Below, one piece after another: positions 6,717 through 18,012 of a stretch of DNA of 18,012 nucleotides. Every line of letters begins with the position of its first letter. The first letter of the stretch is position 1. Origin of the DNA: an uncultured Adlercreutzia sp. (GTDB lineage Bacteria > Actinomycetota > Coriobacteriia > Coriobacteriales > Eggerthellaceae). The notes beneath the pieces were generated by a model. It was not told the DNA's origin. It did not search any database and saw nothing but the letters and a program-made list of their open reading frames with translations. The DNA is taken from the NCBI GenBank assembly GCA_902478715.1, contig CABSMC010000052.1, forward strand, positions 1-18,012, written 5' to 3'. Position numbers and translations under genes: made by a program.

Positions 6717-7484
6717 ATGACTATCGCGACCCGCAAAGATGACGCTGCCGAGACCATCGTCGAGGCTGCCGAGACCACCGAGAACGCTGCCCTCGGCACC
6801 GATACCAACGACGAGGGCGTCATGACCGCCGAAGATCTGGCCGCGCTCTGCGAAAGCCGCAGCGAGACCTACAGCTTTCTCGCCCGCCTGTTCCGCGAAG
6901 AGGTTGACGAGGCGCTGCTCGCCCAGCTGAACGACACCGATTACCCCGTCTCTTCGGGCAACGGACTCATGGACGAGGGCTATTACCAAATCGCCAAGTA
7001 CCTCTCCAACGCCTGGGTCGACCCCCTCATGAAGCTGTCGGTGGACTACACCCGCGCGTTTCTGGGCTCGGGCATCGACACCTATTCGGCGGCCTATCCC
7101 TTCGAATCCGTCTACACTTCGGAAAAGCGCCTGCTCATGAGCGATGCCCGCGACGAGGTGCTCGCCATTTACCGCTCCTGCGGCCTGGAAAAGTCCGAGT
7201 CCTGGACCGTCGGCGAGGATCACGTGGCCGTGGAGCTGGAGTTCATGGGCGTTCTGGCTCACCGGGCGGCGAAGGCCCTGCGCGCCGGCGACGAAGAGCG
7301 CGCCTTCTCGCTCATCAACACCCAGCGCAATTTCATGGACGACCACCTCGCCAGCTGGGTGCCGGCGTTCCTTAGCGATACCCGTCGGTTCGCCGACACG
7401 ACCTTTTACCAGGGCGTTGCCAATGTGACCGAGGGCTTTTTGGAAGAGGACGCCGCCCTGCTCGCCGATCTGGTAGCGGCCTAA
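6717..7484 (+). CDS. TorD/DmsD-family molybdoenzyme maturation chaperone
   Basis: A cytoplasmic all-helical chaperone that binds the Tat signal peptide of a molybdoenzyme and holds it until cofactor loading. It has 255 residues. The family core starts at MTAEDLAALCESRSETYSFL (residue 36), followed by the signature region YPFESVYTSEKRLL (residues 127-140) and DHVAVELEFMGVLAHR (168-183), which match the TorD family. An acidic, Ala/Thr-rich extension of about 35 residues precedes the core. I keep it because GGGAGG sits six bases before the ATG at 6717 and no equivalent site precedes the internal ATG. Its likely client is the Tat-exported subunit encoded divergently at 1364-4423, though genomes of this type carry many paralogues. 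Confidence 0.92.
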   Translation: MTIATRKDDAAETIVEAAETTENAALGTDTNDEGVMTAEDLAALCESRSETYSFLARLFREEVDEALLAQLNDTDYPVSSGNGLMDEGYYQIAKYLSNAWVDPLMKLSVDYTRAFLGSGIDTYSAAYPFESVYTSEKRLLMSDARDEVLAIYRSCGLEKSESWTVGEDHVAVELEFMGVLAHRAAKALRAGDEERAFSLINTQRNFMDDHLASWVPAFLSDTRRFADTTFYQGVANVTEGFLEEDAALLADLVAA

Positions 7485-7505
7485 GCCTGAAGGGAGGACG
7501 CGACC

Positions 7506-9386
7506 ATGGACCTGTCGCCCTACGCCACTGCAGCCGAAGTGCACTCCGTCGAGGGGCGCGTCGGATGCGGCAAGACCCAACGGCTTGTGGAGGCCGTCCT
7601 GGATCTTTTGGCCCAAGGCGTGCCGCCGCGAGAAATCATCCTGTTCGCCGCCACCCCCGCTGCGGCCTGCGCCCTCGAGCGGCGCCTTAAGGCGGTCGTG
7701 CCCCTTGAGGACTTACCCTTGATGACGACACTGCCGCTGTACGCGCTCGACGTGCTGTCCTCTCCGCAAGCCGAAGCCCGCACGGGTCGGCGGGGCCGCA
7801 TCCTCATGGGCTTCGAGGAGCGCCTTCTTCTGGAAGATGTGAAAACCTCCGGGGTTGCACCGCGGCGCCTCAGCGAAATGCTGAAGTTCTTCTACCGCAG
7901 CTGGGCCGATCTGGAGCCCATGAGCGGCGATTGGTTCTACGACGAGCAGGAAGAGCGCGTCTTTCGCCTGCTCGTCGGCTCCTTGCGCCATCGAGAGTCT
8001 TACCTCGCCTGCGAGCTTCCCCGCGCGGCCTTCGATTACGGCCAGCGCTTCGCCCATGACCTGGAGGCCTTCCGCCGCGATTACGTTTTCGTCGACGACT
8101 ACCAAATGGCCAGCCGCGCGTCCCAATGCCTCGCGGGTCTTCTTGCGCGCACGGCGCTCCTTGTCGCAAGCGAGCCGTGCGCCCGCACGCACGGCTCGGA
8201 AGATTACCCGCATTTCTCGGGCATCGAAGAGCTCGTTGCCGCCAACCCCAACGCCGTTCGCGAAACCCTTGCCTACAGCCATCTCAGCCGCGTGGTAACC
8301 GACGCGGTCAACCTCCTGGCTGCCGACGAGGCCCTCGATGCGCGACCGGTGCCCTGCGCCTGCACCGACCAGGGAAGCTGCGAGGCGGTGGCTTTCGAGC
8401 GCCCCAAGAGCGAACTGACAGGCGTCGTTTCGCTGGTGAGCCACCACCTCTCTTGCGGGGCGCGACCCCAAGACATTGCCGTGGCGGCCGCCACCAGGCA
8501 ATGGGCCGCGCGCATCGCCCAAGCGCTTCAGGCGGAGGGCATCGCCGCAAGCCCGCTGTCCCGCCCCTCGCTCGGCGACGATATGCGCCATGCCGATACC
8601 TGCCGGGCCGCTCGCGCTTTCACGCTTTTGCGCCTTGCCGCCGATCCAGAAGACCCGCTCGCCCTGCGCAGCTGGTGCGGCTTTGGCGACTATTTGGCCC
8701 AAAGCGCCCTGGCGAACGCCGTCGCTTCGGGCGATGCCGCCTTAAGCCTCCGCGCAGGCGTCGCCTTCGCCGATGCTCCTGAAAGCGCCCTGCTGCGCCA
8801 GCAGGCTGCAAGCGCCACCACCGCCTTGGCCGAGGCGGCCGAAATCGTCGACCGCCTTTCGGACCTCAGGGGAAGTGCGCTGATCGATGCGGCTATCGTT
8901 GCCGTCAGCGCGGATGACGATCAGGGAGCAGCGCTGCTCCGCGCCGTCGCGAAAGATGCGGGCGAGCAGGCCACCGCGTCAGCCCTGTGCGACGCCGTTC
9001 AAGACCGAGTGCTCTCTCCCGGCTTCGTCGGCGACGGCGTGCGCGTGGGGCTGCCGGAGGATTTTGCGGGACAGACTGCCCGTGTCGTGATCATGGCGGG
9101 GCTCGTGAACGGCCTCGTTCTTCCGCGCCGCTATTTCGATCCCGCCCAGATGGAGCGCGACAAGCGCCCGGCCATGCTGGCTGCCGAAATGGCCAAGACC
9201 TATGCTTGCGCCGGCAAGGCCGCATCAACGCTCCTATTCACGTACTTTACCGAGGCCCCGTTAGCGGAGGCCGAATCGTTGCAACTGAAAATCCATCGGG
9301 TACGGCTGCGGGAAGGCGAGCGCGTGTGCGAGGTACACCCCAGCGAAACCATCCGCGCCATTACGGGGGTGTCCTATCATGACTAA
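7506..9386 (+). CDS. Degenerate UvrD/PcrA-like superfamily 1 helicase-fold protein
   Basis: A 626-residue P-loop protein with UvrD/PcrA layout. The Walker A motif GRVGCGKT lies at residues ~17-24 and a motif Ia-like LFAATPAAACALERRL at ~46-61. A Walker B-like VFVDDYQ at ~194-200 has Asp where helicases carry the catalytic Glu of DExQ. A DIAVAAATRQWAARIAQAL segment near 322-340 matches the start of domain 2A. A motif V-like FAGQTARVVIMAGLVNGLVL spans ~519-538. Motif III (GDxxQSIY) is not recognisable at ~215-235, and the motif VI arginine-containing VALTRA is replaced by LAAEMAKTYACAG. The protein therefore looks able to bind ATP, but processive helicase activity is doubtful. It starts 21 bases after the chaperone gene with AGGGAGG upstream, and overlaps the polyferredoxin gene by 8 bases. 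Its role in this operon is unknown. Confidence 0.75.
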   Translation: MDLSPYATAAEVHSVEGRVGCGKTQRLVEAVLDLLAQGVPPREIILFAATPAAACALERRLKAVVPLEDLPLMTTLPLYALDVLSSPQAEARTGRRGRILMGFEERLLLEDVKTSGVAPRRLSEMLKFFYRSWADLEPMSGDWFYDEQEERVFRLLVGSLRHRESYLACELPRAAFDYGQRFAHDLEAFRRDYVFVDDYQMASRASQCLAGLLARTALLVASEPCARTHGSEDYPHFSGIEELVAANPNAVRETLAYSHLSRVVTDAVNLLAADEALDARPVPCACTDQGSCEAVAFERPKSELTGVVSLVSHHLSCGARPQDIAVAAATRQWAARIAQALQAEGIAASPLSRPSLGDDMRHADTCRAARAFTLLRLAADPEDPLALRSWCGFGDYLAQSALANAVASGDAALSLRAGVAFADAPESALLRQQAASATTALAEAAEIVDRLSDLRGSALIDAAIVAVSADDDQGAALLRAVAKDAGEQATASALCDAVQDRVLSPGFVGDGVRVGLPEDFAGQTARVVIMAGLVNGLVLPRRYFDPAQMERDKRPAMLAAEMAKTYACAGKAASTLLFTYFTEAPLAEAESLQLKIHRVRLREGERVCEVHPSETIRAITGVSYHD

Positions 9387-10800
9387 CTATCGCCACGGAC
9401 AGATGATCAACCTCATCGATGAGATGAATTCACCGCTGCTTGCGGTCGAACCCCAGCGCTGCGTACTCGTGCGCCACCGCAACGGGGAATGCCTGCGCTG
9501 CGCCGCCGTGTGCACCACGGGCGCCATCTCCTTGGGCGAAGAGGGCATTGTCATCTCCCCTGAGAAGTGCATTGGTTGCGGAACCTGCGCCTCGGCCTGC
9601 CCCACCGGCTGCCTTACCGCCGCCAACCCCACCGACGAGGAACTGTTCGGCGCCGTAGAAGCCGCTCTTGCCGAGAATGAGGGCCGAGTGGCCATCGCCT
9701 GCGAGCGCGCCTTTGCAATGGCCAGCGGCAATCGCATGAAGCGAGACTCCTGCGATGCCACCGCGCCCTCCTTCGTCCCTGGGAAGATTGCAGGTGCCAC
9801 CTCCGACGGCCGGCCCCTTGTCGGCGTCGTCTGTCTGGGTCGCGTGGACGAGTCGCTGCTCGTGGAAGCCACCGCCCGCGGCGCCCGTTCCATCCAGCTC
9901 ATCAGCGGCCCCTGTGAGAGTTGCCCTCATCGCTGCGGCGGCGCCCTCAGCGATGAGATCATCGTCTCCGCCGAAACCCTCCTCGCCGCCCTGGGAACCC
10001 CCTCCCCCATCGACCGCATCCGCCTTTCGAAAGCCGAAAAAGCGACTCGCCTCACCACGACCACGGCAGACGCTAGCGGGGACACGGGGTGCCCTGACCG
10101 AGCGAGTTCCGCAGATGGTATCGAAGGCGGTCTACGAAAGGGGATGGTTGACCTTAACGCCTTCGATGCCAGCGAGGACTGTTTGAGCGAATCAGGGTAC
10201 CCCGTGGCCCCGCCCGCGGGAGAGTCGCAACAAGACAGTCGCGAGCCGCATTTCGCTCATGTGCAGCCCGACGGCACCCTCCCCCACTTCGTGCCCGAGC
10301 GTCGCCTGCGCCTCTTCAACAGTCTGAAAGCCCTCGGCATCCCCGCGGCCCCCACCGTGACCACGCGCCTCTGGGGCCAGGTCACCATCGACACGGAACT
10401 CTGCCGCTCCTGCCGCATGTGCACCGTGTTCTGCCCTACCGGCGCCCTGACCCGATTCGACGCCGCCAACGACGCCTTCGGCGTGGAGCATCGCAGCGCT
10501 TTGTGCATGCAGTGCCGCCTCTGCGAGACCATCTGCCCGGAGCAGGCCATCACTGTGGCCGAGGAGGTTTCCACCGACGAGTTCCTGAGCGGCAAGAAGT
10601 TCCGCTTCACCATGCAGCCCATCGGCTGGAATCCCGGCGCCGAGGACTCCATCGCCAGCCGCATGGCCCGCTTCATCAAGGTGGACAACCTGCAGGAACC
10701 CCAGGCCAAGGTGAAGTCCTTCGACACCGCCGCCCGCCGCGAATACGCCCAAGCCCGCGAGGCCCGCCGCCGCGAAATCCGCGAGCAACACAGCTCGTGA
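9379..10800 (+). CDS. Polyferredoxin with two 2x[4Fe-4S] modules flanking an MvhD-like region
   Basis: A soluble 473-residue iron-sulfur protein. The N-terminal ferredoxin module uses C28, C38, C41, C45 and C64, C67, C70, C74. The C-terminal module uses C342, C345, C348, C352 and C376, C379, C382, C386, giving capacity for four [4Fe-4S] clusters. Between them, residues ~145-190 (VVCLGRVDESLL, then SGPCESCPHRCGG) resemble the MvhD/FrhD/HdrF iron-sulfur domain that passes electrons from hydrogenases to heterodisulfide-reductase-type partners. A Thr/Asp/Ser-rich linker (~210-300) joins that to the C-terminal module. The start codon lies inside the preceding gene (ATGACTAA shares 8 bases), implying translational coupling. 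It may supply electrons for a reductive step in enzyme assembly or to a cytoplasmic partner. There is no Tat signal. Confidence 0.85.
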   Translation: MTNYRHGQMINLIDEMNSPLLAVEPQRCVLVRHRNGECLRCAAVCTTGAISLGEEGIVISPEKCIGCGTCASACPTGCLTAANPTDEELFGAVEAALAENEGRVAIACERAFAMASGNRMKRDSCDATAPSFVPGKIAGATSDGRPLVGVVCLGRVDESLLVEATARGARSIQLISGPCESCPHRCGGALSDEIIVSAETLLAALGTPSPIDRIRLSKAEKATRLTTTTADASGDTGCPDRASSADGIEGGLRKGMVDLNAFDASEDCLSESGYPVAPPAGESQQDSREPHFAHVQPDGTLPHFVPERRLRLFNSLKALGIPAAPTVTTRLWGQVTIDTELCRSCRMCTVFCPTGALTRFDAANDAFGVEHRSALCMQCRLCETICPEQAITVAEEVSTDEFLSGKKFRFTMQPIGWNPGAEDSIASRMARFIKVDNLQEPQAKVKSFDTAARREYAQAREARRREIREQHSS

Positions 10801-10831
10801 GGAATGTCACTCTACTTCCCCGAATTTTTTC

Positions 10832-10879
10832 TAGCCACAAAATGACCCTTCTTACGTAACAACCGTCAATTCGTGACTA
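10832..10879. repeat. 48-bp imperfect hairpin element, copy 1
   Basis: It starts 31 bases after the polyferredoxin stop. The 14-base arms begin TAGCCACAAAATGA and end TCAATTCGTGACTA, pairing at 11 of 14 positions, with TTACGTAA near the centre. The plus strand continues TTTTGTT, so this copy could also terminate the operon. It matches copy 2 at 36 of 48 positions without gaps; both are 48 bases and 35 bases separate them. Confidence 0.65.
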
Positions 10880-10914
10880 TTTTGTTAACGAATTTCGATT
10901 ATTCGAGATATATC

Positions 10915-10962
10915 TAGCCCCAAATTGAGGTTCTTTCCGTAAGAACCGTCAATTTGGGGCTA
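10915..10962. repeat. 48-bp near-perfect hairpin element, copy 2
   Basis: TAGCCCCAAATTGA (10915-10928) pairs perfectly with TCAATTTGGGGCTA (10949-10962). Inside, GGTTCTT (10929-10935) pairs with AAGAACC (10941-10947) around a 5-base loop, with a single unpaired G at 10948. The total is 21 paired bases. No T-run follows on either strand, so a terminator role is unlikely. A palindromic intergenic repeat of REP/MITE type, or an operator, fits better. Confidence 0.75.
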
Positions 10963-11116
10963 CTCAATACTCAGAAGGGCATTTCTTTGCTGATCAGCTG
11001 CTGCGAATATGCTTATTCCATTTGGAATTGGGCAGGAGATGCCGTGCCCTTTCGGCCCATTAGGGTGTATGGTGTCAATAACGCGAAAAGCAGAAGGGGT
11101 TTGAAGGGGGCTTTCC

Positions 11117-12061
11117 ATGGAGCTGAGCTTGTTGCGCGAATTCATCGTGCTGTCTCAGACGCTGAACTACACCAAGGCGGCAGAGATCTTGCACCTCACA
11201 CAGCCGACGCTTTCCAAGCATATCGTCGCCATGGAAAAGGAGCTCGGCTGCTCGCTTTTAGAGCGCGACCGACGCCGAGTCGAGCTCACCGAATCAGGCA
11301 ACGTGTTCGCCGCTGCCGCCCTTCAGATGGTGGATACCTATGATGACGCCAAGCAGCGCATCCACGATATACAGACCCTCACGCCGCTCAAGGTGAACGG
11401 CATCATGTCCGATAGCGCCATCGCCTCCATCACCTCCATTGCCGCAACGTTTCTCGACGCCGAGGGCGAGGCTCCTGCCAGCTACAACAGCCTGAACGAT
11501 ACGAACTACCTGGAGCAATTGGTGGAAGGCGATGCCGACATCTTGCTGGCCTATGCCGAACTGGACAAGCTCGATAATTTGGGACTTGCCTACATTCCGC
11601 TCATTCGTTCGCCCTTCGTTGCCATGGTCTCTATGGACAGCCCCCTGGCCTCTATGAAGTCGGTGACCATGGACGATCTGCGCAGCTACCGCTTCGTGAA
11701 ATTCGCCGACGGCTATTCCCTGTCGGGCTGGACCAACATCGAACGCGTCTGCCAAGAGCACGGCTACACGCCCCGCACCCGGGCGGTACTCGGGCGCACC
11801 TACATGAACTACTGCGCTATTCCGCTGGGTGTGGAAGACGTCATGATCCTGCAGGCATCCATGCCCCAGCTGCGCTACCTGTCGGACTTTTCCCGCGTGA
11901 CGGTGCTTCCCGTAACCGACGACGATGCGGCCTTCCGACTGTACGCCATCTACAAGAAGGACAACTACGAACGCGTGCGGCCGGCCCTGGACGCCTACAC
12001 CCGCGCCCGCAAGATCATCCTCAACCACGGCAAATCCGGCACCCTGGTCGACAGCGAGTAG
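11117..12061 (+). CDS. LysR-family transcriptional regulator
   Basis: A 314-residue regulator of the usual LysR length. The N-terminal helix-turn-helix spans residues ~18-37 (NYTKAAEILHLTQPTLSKHI), followed by the family's conserved linker E-K-E-L-G-C-S-L-L-E-R at 40-50. From ~90 onward is a substrate-binding-like effector domain, with the two-lobe pattern and an EDVMIL segment typical of its second lobe. The effector is unknown. The start is the first methionine of the canonical M-E-L-x-L-L-R-E-F opening; the upstream G-rich stretch GAAGGGGG is a moderate ribosome site. Its position next to the chaperone/polyferredoxin operon suggests it may regulate that operon or the molybdoenzyme, but neither is shown. 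It points toward rpoC, so the two transcription units converge. Confidence 0.93.
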   Translation: MELSLLREFIVLSQTLNYTKAAEILHLTQPTLSKHIVAMEKELGCSLLERDRRRVELTESGNVFAAAALQMVDTYDDAKQRIHDIQTLTPLKVNGIMSDSAIASITSIAATFLDAEGEAPASYNSLNDTNYLEQLVEGDADILLAYAELDKLDNLGLAYIPLIRSPFVAMVSMDSPLASMKSVTMDDLRSYRFVKFADGYSLSGWTNIERVCQEHGYTPRTRAVLGRTYMNYCAIPLGVEDVMILQASMPQLRYLSDFSRVTVLPVTDDDAAFRLYAIYKKDNYERVRPALDAYTRARKIILNHGKSGTLVDSE

Positions 12062-12282
12062 CCGCGCACAAAGGAAAGCTGCGCTCAGTGGCCACATTCC
12101 GAATGCCAGCTGCAAGTTCGAAGAGCTTGAAGCGACGTTTTGGTCAATTATCGGTCGTTAGCTGCAAACCGAAAAGGCGGCTTGCTTTGTACCAATATTC
12201 GTCGACGCACTGACCTGGGAATACTTTCCGAGCAGCCAGCCTGATTTCGTCGCTATAGCCTCCATGGTCAAAAACAGGTACC

Positions 12283-12308
12283 TAGCTGCCAGCTGGCAGC
12301 TACTTTTT
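12283..12308 (+). terminator. Candidate intrinsic terminator for lysR (20-bp perfect palindrome plus T-run)
   Basis: TAGCTGCCAGCTGGCAGCTA at 12283-12302 is a perfect palindrome, able to form an 8-bp stem with an AGCT loop. It is followed by CTTTTT on the plus strand. It lies about 220 bases beyond the lysR stop, which is far for its own terminator. An alternative is a palindromic repeat element. Confidence 0.5.
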
Positions 12309-12341
12309 GGCCATTTGGCGCCCCGCGGGAACAGCAAACAC

Positions 12342-12369
12342 AAAAAAGGGGCGGCCCGAAGGTCGCCCC
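12342..12369 (-). terminator. Rho-independent terminator of the rpoBC operon
   Basis: On the minus strand GGGGCGACC pairs with GGCCGCCCC (one A-C mismatch) across a TTCG tetraloop and is followed directly by six T residues. It lies 66 bases past the rpoC stop. GC-rich stem, stable UUCG-type loop and U-tract are all present. Confidence 0.9.
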
Positions 12370-12434
12370 AATAGAAAACTCCCGAGTTCGTCCAAGGAAG
12401 TCAGTGATGCTTCGCAAGGACAGGCGAAACCAAT

Positions 12435-16856
<4,422 letters not shown>

Positions 16857-16860
16857 GGGG

Positions 16861-18012
<1,152 letters not shown>

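Larger units (their letters stand above)
10801..11116. other. Intergenic region between polyferredoxin and lysR genes
   Basis: This 316-base spacer is visibly more AT-rich than its flanks and has no credible protein gene. It holds the two 48-bp hairpin copies (separate entries) and the short palindrome ATTCCATTTGGAAT at 11015-11028, about 90 bases before the lysR start, a plausible binding site for a dimeric regulator. I find no convincing promoter for lysR; a weak TTGCTG with 17-base spacing to TGCTTA exists around 10987-11015. Confidence 0.5.
12062..12434. other. Convergent intergenic region between lysR and rpoC
   Basis: 373 bases with no credible gene. It holds a candidate terminator for each converging unit (separate entries). 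It also has a same-orientation degenerate repeat: TGGTCAA, GGT and TAGCTGC occur at identical spacings at 12141-12165 and 12265-12289 (18 of 25 positions match). AGCTGC occurs several more times in the stretch. An open frame of 61 codons on the minus strand (12158-12343) has no ribosome site and is dismissed. Confidence 0.55.

Noticed and set aside
10801..11116. CRISPR array in the repeat-bearing spacer
   Set aside because: There are only two copies, diverged to 36 of 48 matches, and each is itself a full palindrome, unlike the near-identical regularly spaced repeats of CRISPR.
12158..12343. 61-codon minus-strand open frame between lysR and rpoC
   Set aside because: It has no ribosome binding site, lies beyond the rpoBC terminator, and crosses the repeat/palindrome sequences.

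Overview
The window is GC-rich bacterial DNA. It best fits the Actinomycetota class Coriobacteriia, probably family Eggerthellaceae (gut anaerobes such as Eggerthella, Gordonibacter, Adlercreutzia and Slackia). Three things support this. RpoC has the actinobacterial-type charged insertion in its clamp region. There is a Tat-exported DMSO-reductase-family molybdoenzyme with its Fe-S and membrane subunits. A TorD-type chaperone operon with polyferredoxin genes sits beside it. The family assignment is inference from sequence character; no database search was run.

Layout. Positions 1-4423 (minus strand) hold a three-gene respiratory oxidoreductase operon, read catalytic subunit, four-cluster Fe-S subunit, DmsC-like membrane anchor; the anchor runs off the left edge. 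Positions 4424-4762 are a non-coding leader rich in inverted repeats. Positions 4763-5614 (minus) encode an unrecognised 283-residue protein. Positions 5615-5878 are a divergent promoter region. Positions 5879-10800 (plus) form a tight four-gene operon: a double winged-helix-like protein, a TorD-family chaperone, a degenerate UvrD/PcrA-like helicase-fold protein, and a polyferredoxin with an MvhD-like middle. Positions 10801-11116 carry two diverged copies of a 48-bp hairpin element. Positions 11117-12061 (plus) encode a LysR-family regulator. Positions 12062-12434 hold candidate terminators facing both ways and short repeats. Positions 12435-18012 (minus) are rpoC (complete) and the 3' part of rpoB.

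How the genes fit together. The catalytic subunit is folded with its molybdenum cofactor in the cytoplasm and exported by Tat. It receives electrons from the quinone pool through the anchor and the Fe-S subunit. The divergent operon supplies the chaperone and probably further redox or assembly functions. The hexamer GCATAA/TTATGC recurs in both control regions and forms a perfect palindrome inside the promoter spacer of the accessory operon, so both operons may share one regulator. The LysR protein is a candidate, not shown.

Most notable observations. (1) RpoC carries near its C-terminus a domain that aligns closely with the DNA-binding C-terminal domain of the RNA polymerase alpha subunit, including the equivalents of the UP-element-contacting residues R265, N268, G296 and K298. 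(2) A helicase-like ATPase that has lost several SF1 motifs lies inside a molybdoenzyme maturation/electron-transfer operon and is translationally coupled to a polyferredoxin. (3) The paired hairpin repeats and the promoter-embedded palindrome are unexplained by any gene.
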